Source: CAZNXE01 sp964576465
Lineage (GTDB): Bacteria > Planctomycetota > Planctomycetia > Pirellulales > JAEUIK01
DNA: 14,034 nt
Assembly (NCBI GenBank): GCA_964576465.1
Contig: CAZNXE010000146.1
Span: 1-14,034, forward strand
Direction of reading: 5' to 3'
In this document: in pieces, positions 7,185 to 14,034 of the stretch
How the letters are laid out: each line of letters starts with the position of its first letter
Position numbering within the stretch: the first letter of the stretch is position 1
Position numbers and translations under genes: made by a program
The notes under the pieces: model-generated
The model's input: only the letters and a program-made list of their open reading frames with translations
Told to the model about the DNA's origin: nothing
The model's database searches: none

Positions 7185-8234
7185 GTGGCTGAGAAAGTTG
7201 TCATTATCGGAAGTGGGCCCGCGGCGTGGACCGCTGCAATCTATGCCGCTCGGGCGGCGCTCGAACCGCTGGTGTTCGAGGGTGCCGTGACCGAAGAAAA
7301 TCGGTTGGGTGGCACGCTTCCGTTGGGTCAATTGGCACTGACGACCGAGGTGGAGAATTATCCCGGCTTTCCGGCAGGGAATCTCGAAGGCTATCTCGAA
7401 GACTCCATCGACAAACAGCAGCGGCAATTCATGGGACCGCACGAAAAACAGGGCGTCAGCGGGCCGGAGTTAATGGAGCTGATGCGACAGCAGGCCAAGA
7501 ACTTTGGCACCCGAATCGTCACCGACGATATTGTGGATGTCGCGTTCGGCTCGCACCCCTTCAAACTCACCCCCTCGAAAGGTGAACCGGTCGATGCGCT
7601 GGCCGTGGTTATCGCCACCGGAGCAAGGGCAAACTACTTGGGGCTTCCTTCGGAAGACGCTTACAAGAACCGCGGTGTCAGTGCTTGCGCCGTTTGCGAT
7701 GGCGCGCTGCCACGGTTTCGTAACCATCCGCTGGTGGTGATTGGCGGAGGCGACTCGGCTGTGGAGGAAAGCACCTATCTATCCAAGTTTGCATCACGGG
7801 TCTACCTGGTTCATCGTCGAGACGAACTTCGCGCGTCGAAGATTATGGCGAAACGGGCAATAGAAGATCCCAAGATTGAAATTGTTTGGAATCACACACT
7901 CGACGAAGTGCAGGGCAACGACCAAGACGGAGTGACGAGCGTGCGACTCAAGAGCACGGTCGACGATTCGGCAAAAGAACTCGAGGCCAGCGGTCTATTT
8001 TTGGCGATTGGACATACCCCCAACACCACGTTTCTCGAAGGTCATCTTGAGATGACTGACAAGAAGTACCTTCGTTGGACAACGCCTGGCCGAACGAACA
8101 CCAGCGTCGAAGGCGTGTTCGCGGCAGGTGACGTGTCGGACGACTACTATCGTCAGGCGATCACCGCCGCGGGAACCGGCTGCATGGCGGCGCTCGAGGC
8201 CGAACGCTGGCTTGCGGATAAGGAACTTGTGTAG
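7185..8234 (+). CDS. trxB: Thioredoxin reductase (NADPH, FAD)
   Basis: The enzyme passes electrons from NADPH via FAD and a redox disulphide to thioredoxin in the cytoplasm. The 349-residue protein has the FAD-binding GSGPAAWTAAIYAARA at residues 9-24, the redox pair Cys168-Cys171 in SACAVCDG, the NADPH-binding GGGDSAVEE from 187, HRRDELRA for the NADPH phosphate, and the C-terminal FAD motif FAAGDVSDDYYRQAITAAGTG. It aligns with E. coli TrxB throughout except for an extra stretch of about 25 residues at 68-92 (LEDSIDKQQRQFMGPHEKQG). The start is GTG at 7185 with AGGAGG (7171-7176) eight bases upstream; the frame is open back to 7131, but the FAD fold begins right after this GTG. asnS follows two bases after the stop, so the two are one operon. 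Confidence 0.95.
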   Translation: MAEKVVIIGSGPAAWTAAIYAARAALEPLVFEGAVTEENRLGGTLPLGQLALTTEVENYPGFPAGNLEGYLEDSIDKQQRQFMGPHEKQGVSGPELMELMRQQAKNFGTRIVTDDIVDVAFGSHPFKLTPSKGEPVDALAVVIATGARANYLGLPSEDAYKNRGVSACAVCDGALPRFRNHPLVVIGGGDSAVEESTYLSKFASRVYLVHRRDELRASKIMAKRAIEDPKIEIVWNHTLDEVQGNDQDGVTSVRLKSTVDDSAKELEASGLFLAIGHTPNTTFLEGHLEMTDKKYLRWTTPGRTNTSVEGVFAAGDVSDDYYRQAITAAGTGCMAALEAERWLADKELV

Positions 8235-8236
8235 CA

Positions 8237-9622
8237 ATGGATCGCATCTCGGTTGCCGAAGCTCGTCGTAAGGAAGCCATTGGTCGCGAGGTCAGCTTGG
8301 CGGGCTGGGTTCGTACGCGTCGCGATTCCAAAGGCGGGTTCAGCTTCCTTGAACTAAACGACGGAAGCTGTTTGGCAAACGTGCAAATTGTCGCTGATGC
8401 CGATCTTCCGAACTATGAGTCGGAGATCAAACACCTAACTGCCGGCGCCAGCGTTCTCGTCGAGGGAAAAGTCCACGAATCGCCTGCCCGTGGACAAGCG
8501 ACCGAAATTCACGCCCAAAGTGTGACGACCGTTGGGCTGTCTGACGCCGAGAACTATCCGCTGCAAAAGAAGCGTCACTCGTTCGAGTTCCTGCGAACGA
8601 TTGCCCATCTGCGCCCGCGCTCCAACACGTTTGGCGCGGTGGCACGTGTTCGCAATTGTATTAGCAAGTCGATTCACGACTTCTTTCAAGAACAAGGGTT
8701 TCTGTACGTCCACACACCGATTATCACCGCCAGCGACTGCGAAGGGGCCGGCGAGATGTTTCGCGTGACGACGTTCGACCCCGTGGAGAACAAGAATCGC
8801 CCCAGCGATTACAGCCAGGACTTCTTCGAGCGGCCGACCTACTTAACCGTCAGCGGCCAACTCGAGGCAGAAACCTATGCCACGGCTCTGGGAAAAGTCT
8901 ATACCTTCGGGCCGACATTCCGTGCGGAGAACTCGAACACTTCGCGACACTTGGCCGAATTCTGGATGGTCGAGCCGGAGATGGCATTTTGCGATCTCAA
9001 CGACAACATGGATCTGGCCGAAGCGTTCATGAAACGCATTGTGGGCGATGTGCTTGACCGCTGCCCTGAAGACATGCAGTTCTTCAACGATCGCATCGAC
9101 AAGACCGTGCTGGAGGCACTCGAGTCGATCCGCGGCAGCGAGTTCAAACGCCTTTCCTATACCGAGGCCGTTGAGATTCTCACGGCCGCCAACGTTGACT
9201 TTGAATTCGGCATCGAGTGGGGCCAAGACCTGCAAGCCGAACACGAGCGCTACCTGACCGAACAGCACTGCAAAGCACCGGTAATCCTCAGCGACTACCC
9301 GCGAACAATCAAACCGTTCTACATGCGTGTGAACGACGACGGGCGAACCGTACGAGCAATGGACGTGCTGGTTCCCCGGGTCGGCGAGATCATCGGCGGA
9401 AGCCAGCGTGAGGAGCGTCTCGATGTATTGGAGGAGCGGATGCGAGAACAGGGAATCGACCCTGAGGCGTACTGGTGGTATGTCGACCTACGTCGCTATG
9501 GCACGGTGCCGCACTCCGGGTTCGGGCTGGGGCTAGAGCGAGTCGTGCAATTCGTGACCGGGATGACTAATATACGAGATGTGATTCCGTTCCCTCGCAC
9601 TCCGGGGAATGCTGAATTTTGA
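8237..9622 (+). CDS. asnS: Asparaginyl-tRNA synthetase
   Basis: The enzyme charges tRNA-Asn with asparagine using ATP; it is a class II synthetase of subclass IIb. At 461 residues it matches the E. coli enzyme (466) nearly end to end. The first 100 or so residues form the OB-fold anticodon-binding domain (GWVRTRRDSKGG, ELNDGS), followed by the catalytic domain with RHSFEFLRTIAHLRPR, SDCEGAGEMFRV, motif 2 around FRAENSNTSRHLAEFW (Arg229, Glu231) and motif 3 GFGLGLERV (Glu434-Arg435). The ending DVIPFPRTPGNAEF is typical. ATG 8237 comes two bases after the trxB stop, with AAGGAA (8220-8225) inside trxB as the ribosome site at a longish 11-base spacing. Direct charging of tRNA-Asn is therefore expected in this organism. 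Confidence 0.97.
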   Translation: MDRISVAEARRKEAIGREVSLAGWVRTRRDSKGGFSFLELNDGSCLANVQIVADADLPNYESEIKHLTAGASVLVEGKVHESPARGQATEIHAQSVTTVGLSDAENYPLQKKRHSFEFLRTIAHLRPRSNTFGAVARVRNCISKSIHDFFQEQGFLYVHTPIITASDCEGAGEMFRVTTFDPVENKNRPSDYSQDFFERPTYLTVSGQLEAETYATALGKVYTFGPTFRAENSNTSRHLAEFWMVEPEMAFCDLNDNMDLAEAFMKRIVGDVLDRCPEDMQFFNDRIDKTVLEALESIRGSEFKRLSYTEAVEILTAANVDFEFGIEWGQDLQAEHERYLTEQHCKAPVILSDYPRTIKPFYMRVNDDGRTVRAMDVLVPRVGEIIGGSQREERLDVLEERMREQGIDPEAYWWYVDLRRYGTVPHSGFGLGLERVVQFVTGMTNIRDVIPFPRTPGNAEF

Positions 9623-9690
9623 AGTGGAGACCTTGTACTGGCAGATGGCATTCCCCTTCCAATAACCACTTTCGATAGGAGAAGAATCCC

Positions 9691-10149
9691 ATGAAAATAA
9701 CTACCGTGATTCCTGCAATGGTTCGATCGACTGTTTGCACCATGGCAATCGTCGCATTGGCGAGCGCTCTTTGCGCACCTTCGGTGGCTGGCGAACAAAA
9801 ACATACGAAAGACAGCCTCGACAAGGTCAAGAAGCTGCTCGACGAAGAAAAAGCTCTGCTCATCGATGTGCGTGAGAAAAAGGAGTGGGACGCGGGACAC
9901 GTTGAGGGGGCGCTCCTCATTTCGTTGAGCGGTCTAAGAAGTGACGTTGAGGATCAAAACTATTTGGAAGCCCTGGACAAGAAGCTGTCCAAAAAGATCC
10001 CGCTCTACGTTCATTGTCGCTCAGGTGGGCGCTGCTTGATCGCTAGCAAAATCCTCGCTGAACTGGGTTACGAGGTCCGGCCCCTGAAGCCCGGCTTTCA
10101 AGAGCTGATTGATTCTGGTTTTCCGCGAGCCAAACCAGAGAAAGACTGA
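9691..10149 (+). CDS. Exported single-domain rhodanese-like protein
   Basis: Rhodanese domains carry sulfur as a cysteine persulfide, moving it from donors such as thiosulfate to thiol or cyanide acceptors. The 152-residue product starts with a signal peptide: hydrophobic core at about 14-29, likely cut after SVA at 31-33. The upstream LASALC does not fit a lipobox. The mature part is one rhodanese domain with LLIDVREKKEWDAGHVEGA and the active loop CRSGGR with Cys109. The six-residue loop suits sulfur-transferring rhodaneses. ATG 9691 has AGGAGA (9677-9682) eight bases upstream. The gene lies 68 bases after asnS and may share its transcript, which would set a periplasmic sulfur carrier beside thioredoxin reductase; that link is inference. 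The true substrate is not visible. Confidence 0.9.
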   Translation: MKITTVIPAMVRSTVCTMAIVALASALCAPSVAGEQKHTKDSLDKVKKLLDEEKALLIDVREKKEWDAGHVEGALLISLSGLRSDVEDQNYLEALDKKLSKKIPLYVHCRSGGRCLIASKILAELGYEVRPLKPGFQELIDSGFPRAKPEKD

Positions 10150-10472
10150 CAGCATTCATAGCGGCAAGCATTGCTAGCGGTTTGATATCTACTGGTTGTG
10201 TTCGGCTAGACGTCGTACCTTCGTCAGGGCGTTCAGCGATGAAATCGCCCTGGGTTTCGCGTCTTTCGATATGCGCGGACATTACTGCCCCCCTCGGTCG
10301 TGGCACCATGGTGAATGAATCGTTTCAGTTCGACGCAAGTTTGACGTAAGTCCTTTACGATAGTTGCCTTGACCCGCCGTGTGACGAGCCGGTATCTTTC
10401 CACGCCGCGCTGGTAGTGGGACGCTCACATCGCGGTTCCCGATACGCATCATGGAAGGTGCCAACGGCAACG
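10150..10472. other. Intergenic region with hairpins
   Basis: This 323-base stretch separates the rhodanese from the glycosyltransferase. I see no gene in it. It contains a GC-rich hairpin at 10225-10252 and a perfect 10-base palindrome, CACCATGGTG, at 10304-10313. The glycosyltransferase promoter should lie in the second half, but I could not pick a clear -35/-10 pair. Confidence 0.55.
10225..10252 (+). terminator. Candidate terminator hairpin after the rhodanese gene
   Basis: The arms CAGGGCG and CGCCCTG close a 14-base loop about 75 bases after the rhodanese stop codon. The following bases (GGTTTCGCGTCTTTC) are only weakly T-rich, so it may be a poor terminator or simply a hairpin. Confidence 0.3.
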
Positions 10473-11798
10473 ATGCATTCTCTCTGGTTCTTTATTTGGA
10501 CAGCGCTGGCCGGTGTTGCGGTCGTGCAGGCGTTCGTTACGGCCCTGCAAACGTGGGAGCACCGACGATTCGCGCGCGGCCGTATGCAAGACCGCGAAAA
10601 GTGGTCCGGCTCGGACATGCGCATTCGCGTTTGTGCACCTTGCAAGGGCATCGATCTTGGGTTGGTCGACAACCTTCGTCGCCTGTTTGAACAAGATCAT
10701 CCGAACTATGAGCTCATATTCATCGTCGAGAGCAGCGACGATTCGGCCGTCGCAGCCATCCGTGAATGCATCGACGAGAACCCCAGTGTCGATGCACGGT
10801 TGATCGTCGCCGGTCGAGCAACGGAAAGCGGGCAGAAAGTACATAATCTTCGTGTGGCGACCGCCGCCATGCCTAACGACGTCGAAATCCTCGCCTTTGT
10901 CGATTCAGACGCTCGGCCTAAACCCGATTGGCTGCGAACGCTAACACGCCGGCTGCAACGCCCCGAAGTTGGGGCAACAACCGCCTATCGATGGTTCATT
11001 CCTGCAACGCCAACACTGGCCAATCATTTGCTCTGCGCCATCAATGCCATGGTCGCATCGTTTTTCGGTCCCGGCGCGCATCACTTGGTCTGGGGTGGTT
11101 CGTGGGCCATTCGGCGTGAGGTCTTCGATTCGATCGGTCTGCATCAAGCCTGGTATGGAACGGTTAGCGACGACTTGGTTGCCAGCCGCGTGTTGCATCG
11201 CAATCGCCTTCGTGTCGAGTACGAACCGAAGTGCCTGGTTGCTTCGCCAGTGAACAGTTCATTCTCACAACTGTTCGAGTTCATGCGCCGGCAATACGTG
11301 ATCGCCAGATTTTGTGTTCCACGGCTGTGGTATTCAGGGTTGCTCTTCGCCACCATTTCGGTGACCGCCTTTTGGAGTAGCGTCGCGCTGAGTGTCTATT
11401 ACTTGATACAGAACAGTTATTGGGCCGCACTTCCGCTAGGAACCTTGGCCTGGTTCTATGGATTTGGAGTCACCAGGGCGGTGTTGCGACAAGACTTGGC
11501 TCGGCTTTCTCTCCCAGAGTTTGATACCAAGTTGAAGCGCGCGCGGCGGTTGGACATTGTCGCCGAACCTCTGGTGACCGTCGTCAATTGGATCGGGCTA
11601 CTCAGCGCCCTGATGGGATCAACCATCATCTGGCGGGGCATTCGTTATCGCGTTCTCCCGGGTGGGCAATCACAGACACTGAATCGCGAACCTGTGATAG
11701 AGAAACGATGGGTACCACCACCGCATCAACCGAATACAAATCGTCGTCAGTTGAACTCCGAGGTTCGTGAAGAATCCTCGCACCGAAACAAACTCTAA
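10473..11798 (+). CDS. Membrane glycosyltransferase, GT2/GT21 type (ceramide glucosyltransferase or HpnI-like)
   Basis: It should move a sugar from a nucleotide donor to a lipid acceptor at the inner face of the membrane. The 441-residue protein starts with a membrane helix (residues 2-22), then the GT-A catalytic domain: PCKGIDLGLVDNLRRLFEQDHP, KVHNL, the metal-binding DSD at 144-146, LVWGGSWAIRREVFD, and the catalytic-base VSDDL with Asp233-Asp234. Three or so C-terminal helices follow (LLFATISVTAFW, ALPLGTLAWFYGFGV, IGLLSALMGSTII). At the place of the family's (Q/R)xxRW motif the protein reads MRRQYVIARF (271-280), so that motif is degenerate. I chose ATG 10473, just before the first helix, over the in-frame GTG at 10416; its ribosome site is weak (GGAAGG at 10453-10458, 14 bases away). 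The radical SAM gene follows after 31 bases, almost surely in the same operon. The acceptor is unknown. Confidence 0.88.
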   Translation: MHSLWFFIWTALAGVAVVQAFVTALQTWEHRRFARGRMQDREKWSGSDMRIRVCAPCKGIDLGLVDNLRRLFEQDHPNYELIFIVESSDDSAVAAIRECIDENPSVDARLIVAGRATESGQKVHNLRVATAAMPNDVEILAFVDSDARPKPDWLRTLTRRLQRPEVGATTAYRWFIPATPTLANHLLCAINAMVASFFGPGAHHLVWGGSWAIRREVFDSIGLHQAWYGTVSDDLVASRVLHRNRLRVEYEPKCLVASPVNSSFSQLFEFMRRQYVIARFCVPRLWYSGLLFATISVTAFWSSVALSVYYLIQNSYWAALPLGTLAWFYGFGVTRAVLRQDLARLSLPEFDTKLKRARRLDIVAEPLVTVVNWIGLLSALMGSTIIWRGIRYRVLPGGQSQTLNREPVIEKRWVPPPHQPNTNRRQLNSEVREESSHRNKL

Positions 11799-11801
11799 AC
11801 G

Positions 11802-11815
11802 CCTCAGCACTGAGG
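11802..11815 (+). promoter_or_regulatory. Inverted repeat overlapping the ribosome-site region of the radical SAM gene
   Basis: CCTCAG and CTGAGG, two bases apart, sit in the 31-base gap between the glycosyltransferase stop and the radical SAM start. The right arm overlaps the GAGG part of GAGGAAAGG, while AAAGGA (11816-11821), eight bases before ATG 11830, stays free. A hairpin here could modulate translation, but its loop is too tight for the full six pairs. Confidence 0.3.
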
Positions 11816-11829
11816 AAAGGATACCCACG

Positions 11830-13314
11830 ATGCAGGTAATTTTGTGGGACACACGCAAACTGGATGCCTCCAAAGATTTCGCCGGAGGATACGGGGTCGG
11901 GCAGTATCACGGACAGGGCGGTCCGCGGGGCTGGCTGATTCGCCGCATGTACAAGCGCGACTATCGCCCCGTTTCGCTGAACTTCGCTTATCTCGGCGCC
12001 ATCTTTCGAAAGCTGGGGCACGAAGTCGAGTTTATCGAAGACCGCACACCCCCGGCGGCCGATCTTTATGTGTTCAATCCCTCGTTGATCACGTTGGATA
12101 TCGAACGGAAGGCCATCGAGCAAGTTCGCGCGAAGTATCCGCGGGCCAAAGTGCTGGTCACCGGGTTGGTTGGCTATACCATGCCTGAAGCCTTCGCCGA
12201 TCTCGGGGTGACCATCGTCAAGGGTGAAGCCGAACAGTTGCTTTGGAAGTTGGACGAAGTTCTTGAAGCCGACACGCCCGTGGTTTCCGTTGGCAGCGTA
12301 AAAGAACTTGATTCGCTACCCTGGCCTGATTGGTCGTTGTTCGACCATTGGAAGTTTCGTATCGGCTACGACTTCTGGAAGTTTCCCACGGCGCTCATTC
12401 AGCAGAGTCGCGGCTGTACGTTCAGTTGCAATTACTGCCCTTACATCATCGTCGAGAACTCGACGCGGTTTCGCACCCCCGAACATGTCGTCGCCGAAAT
12501 GCACGACGGCATGAAACGATACGGGTTCAAGTCGTTCAAGTTTCGCGACCCTCTGTTCGGTCTCGATCGCAAACGCGTGTTGCGTTTGGCCGAACTGATT
12601 GGCCACTTGCCGCGAAAGATTCAGTTCTCGATTGAGGGCCGCATCGATTTGCTGCGGACGGAGACGCTGGAGGCGCTGAAGGAAGTGGGGCTGACCAGCA
12701 TCACCGTCGGCATCGAAACCCCGGACGAGCAGACACTTCGGCAATACAAACGAGCGCCGATTAACGACGACCGGCAGCGTGAGTTTGTTGCTTCGTGTCG
12801 CGAGATGGGCATTCGCACGGTTGCCGGGTTCATGATCGGTTTTCCCGATGACACGGCGTCCGACATTCGTGCCGTGTTGCGGTATGCCAAGGAAGTGAAC
12901 CCGACGTATGCCAACTTCAACATCGTCACGCCTTATCCCGGCACGGAGTTTTTCGCTGAGGTGAAAGATCAGATTGCCGACTTCGATTACTCGAAGTACA
13001 CGGTCTACACGCCGGTATTGAAGTACAAAAATCTCACTCGCGAAGAGGTGCTTGCGCTGCACGCCAAGTGCTTCACGAATTACTATTTCCGCTGGCCCTA
13101 TCTGCGGAACAACGCCGCATTGTTGTGGCCCGCACTTCGCAAGTTCAAGCTTGGCGCAAAACCCACGGCACGCCCCCCCAGCGATACGTCGCACTCGACC
13201 CCCAAGCGTCCACACGGGCTAACCATCTTGCAAGAACACCCTGAGTTGCGCAAAGACGGTCCCCACAACCGCACCCAAGCGGCACGAAGCGAGGATCCGA
13301 AGTCGAATCATTGA
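11830..13314 (+). CDS. B12-binding-type radical SAM protein
   Basis: Radical SAM enzymes cleave S-adenosylmethionine at a [4Fe-4S] cluster to start radical chemistry. The 494-residue protein has an N-terminal Rossmann-type region like cobalamin-binding domains (about 1-150: LNFAYLGAIFRKLGHEVEFIED, KVLVTGLVGYTMPEAFADLG) but no DxHxxG motif, as is common in this class. The radical SAM barrel follows, with the cluster cysteines 196, 200 and 203 in RGCTFSCNYC, then FKFRDPLFG, ISI-type strand QFSIEGRIDLL, GLTSITVGIET and GFMIGFPDDT. The last 60 or so residues are Pro/Lys/Arg-rich and probably disordered. ATG 11830 is backed by AAAGGA at eight bases; the open frame back to 11767 overlaps the glycosyltransferase. 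Pairing with an HpnI-like glycosyltransferase recalls HpnJ of hopanoid modification, but close kinship is unproven; a methyltransferase or ring-forming role on a lipid or glycan is possible. Confidence 0.9.
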   Translation: MQVILWDTRKLDASKDFAGGYGVGQYHGQGGPRGWLIRRMYKRDYRPVSLNFAYLGAIFRKLGHEVEFIEDRTPPAADLYVFNPSLITLDIERKAIEQVRAKYPRAKVLVTGLVGYTMPEAFADLGVTIVKGEAEQLLWKLDEVLEADTPVVSVGSVKELDSLPWPDWSLFDHWKFRIGYDFWKFPTALIQQSRGCTFSCNYCPYIIVENSTRFRTPEHVVAEMHDGMKRYGFKSFKFRDPLFGLDRKRVLRLAELIGHLPRKIQFSIEGRIDLLRTETLEALKEVGLTSITVGIETPDEQTLRQYKRAPINDDRQREFVASCREMGIRTVAGFMIGFPDDTASDIRAVLRYAKEVNPTYANFNIVTPYPGTEFFAEVKDQIADFDYSKYTVYTPVLKYKNLTREEVLALHAKCFTNYYFRWPYLRNNAALLWPALRKFKLGAKPTARPPSDTSHSTPKRPHGLTILQEHPELRKDGPHNRTQAARSEDPKSNH

Positions 13315-13342
13315 GTCAACAGTTACGTGTCACGGTGGGCTC

Positions 13343-13894
13343 TCAACCCTTCGACCTTCGCCATTGGTCCATCGACAGGACTTCGGCAAAGGCAAAACCG
13401 AGGGCCGACATCGCGGTGCCGTGAACGTTGGCGGCCGAAATCGGGCGACCGTTGAACTCCTGATCTCGCGTGGCGCAGGCGTCGTGTACGACTTGGCACT
13501 TGTAGCCCAGGTCAGACGCCGCACGTGTCGTGCCGGCAATACACATCTGGCTCATCGCGCCACAGATCACCAGTTCGTCCACGTCCTTGGCATCGAGGAT
13601 CGACTTAAGATCTGTTTCCAGGAACGCGTTGACTTGCTTCTTGGTCACCACGGTCTCATCTTCAAGCGGGGCGACGGACGAATGGATTTCGATGCCGTAC
13701 GTGTCGGCGCGAAAGAAGGGAGCCTTCGGATCGGCGAACACATGCCGCACGTGAATCAGCGGCCTTGCGGCATCGCGAAAGATGCCCAATAACTCAGCCG
13801 CCACGGCACCGGCTTGCTCCATTCCCGCTAGCTCCATATCGCCACCGGGAAAGTAATCGTTTTGAATGTCGATCAATAGCAGGGCTTTCGTCAC
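13343..13894 (-). CDS. Isochorismatase-fold cysteine hydrolase
   Basis: The family hydrolyses amides or vinyl ethers (nicotinamidase, N-carbamoyl hydrolases, isochorismatase) through a Cys-Lys-Asp triad. The 183-residue protein, a usual family length, shows Asp9 in LLIDIQNDYFPGG, Lys85 in VVTKKQVNAF, and Cys118 in the loop AMSQMCIAGTTRAASDLGY, which also holds the cis-peptide before the cysteine region. The metal-binding residues typical of nicotinamidase are not evident, so another small amide is more likely; the substrate is unknown. The start is GTG at 13894, with GAGGA on the minus strand eight bases upstream. The gene converges on the radical SAM gene with 28 bases between the stop codons and no clear terminator in between. 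Confidence 0.93.
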   Translation of the reverse strand: MTKALLLIDIQNDYFPGGDMELAGMEQAGAVAAELLGIFRDAARPLIHVRHVFADPKAPFFRADTYGIEIHSSVAPLEDETVVTKKQVNAFLETDLKSILDAKDVDELVICGAMSQMCIAGTTRAASDLGYKCQVVHDACATRDQEFNGRPISAANVHGTAMSALGFAFAEVLSMDQWRRSKG

Positions 13895-13956
13895 GGGATG
13901 AATCCTCGAACAACGTAGGGAGATGCGCCATGAGTTACGTCACTAGCTTAACTCTC

Positions 13957-13970
13957 GTTCAACATTGAAC
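13957..13970. promoter_or_regulatory. Palindrome upstream of the hydrolase gene
   Basis: GTTCAA and TTGAAC stand two bases apart (13957-13970), 63 bases upstream of the GTG of the hydrolase. The position suits an operator, but a short palindrome like this can arise by chance. I see no gene in 13895-14034. Confidence 0.25.
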
Positions 13971-14034
13971 AAGGTGGCCCTTAGGCGAGCGGCGAATGAG
14001 AATATACCAAGGGGACGCGTGAGCGAGGGACCAA

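Noticed and set aside
6939..7442. A 168-codon N-terminal extension of cstA in the same open frame
   Set aside because: It overlaps trxB head-on, lacks membrane helices, and a good ribosome site and the first helix fit the ATG at 6938.
10416..10472. GTG 10416 as the glycosyltransferase start
   Set aside because: The extra 19 residues precede the first membrane helix without helping the fold, and there is no better ribosome site; it remains possible because the site for ATG 10473 is weak.
12316..13215. A 299-codon minus-strand open frame inside the radical SAM gene
   Set aside because: The plus strand has the CxxxCxxC cluster motif and the barrel segments; the antisense frame shows no recognisable domain.
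1..14034. tRNA genes, CRISPR arrays, insertion sequences or phage genes
   Set aside because: I found no cloverleaf with a GTTCRAATC arm, no regularly spaced repeats, and no transposase, integrase or phage-like frame.

Overview
The window looks like chromosomal DNA of a bacterium, most probably a planctomycete of the Pirellulales type. This is an inference from four things: moderately GC-rich DNA; a tandem pair of membrane-anchored proteins with a pseudopilin-like C-terminal segment (a protein style I associate with planctomycetes); a thioredoxin reductase with an extra loop; and roomy intergenic gaps carrying short GTCAGGC-type palindromes. There is no rRNA gene, CRISPR array, transposase or phage gene, and I found no convincing tRNA gene.

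Layout. (1) 1-1464, minus strand: an aldehyde dehydrogenase whose last residues lie beyond the left edge. (2) 1465-1886: a divergent intergenic region with a strong 13-bp-arm dyad at 1655-1686. (3) 1887-3254 and 3382-4743, plus strand: two clearly homologous single-pass membrane proteins of unknown function. (4) 4744-5015: a convergent gap holding a long nested inverted repeat (4808-4884) and the second copy of a short palindromic repeat; the first copy lies at 3261-3285, so the pair brackets the second paralogue. (5) 5016-6938, minus strand: cstA, a carbon-starvation/peptide-pyruvate type transporter. (6) 7185-8234 and 8237-9622, plus strand: trxB and asnS, two bases apart and certainly one transcription unit, followed after 68 bases by a secreted single-domain rhodanese (9691-10149). 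(7) 10150-10472: an intergenic region with hairpins. (8) 10473-11798 and 11830-13314, plus strand: a membrane glycosyltransferase of the ceramide-glucosyltransferase/HpnI type and a B12-binding-type radical SAM protein, 31 bases apart. (9) 13343-13894, minus strand: an isochorismatase-fold cysteine hydrolase, converging on the radical SAM gene.

How the genes work together. Most are housekeeping or metabolic genes: aldehyde oxidation, small-molecule uptake, thiol redox, Asn-tRNA charging. Two units have no obvious textbook role. One is the tandem membrane paralogues. The other is the glycosyltransferase/radical SAM pair, whose make-up resembles the HpnI/HpnJ step of hopanoid side-chain modification but which has no hopanoid gene beside it here. 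I see no defence system or other clearly new multi-gene machine. The best leads are the paralogue pair with its bracketing repeats, the nested inverted repeat, the dyad upstream of the dehydrogenase, and the glycosyltransferase/radical SAM pair.
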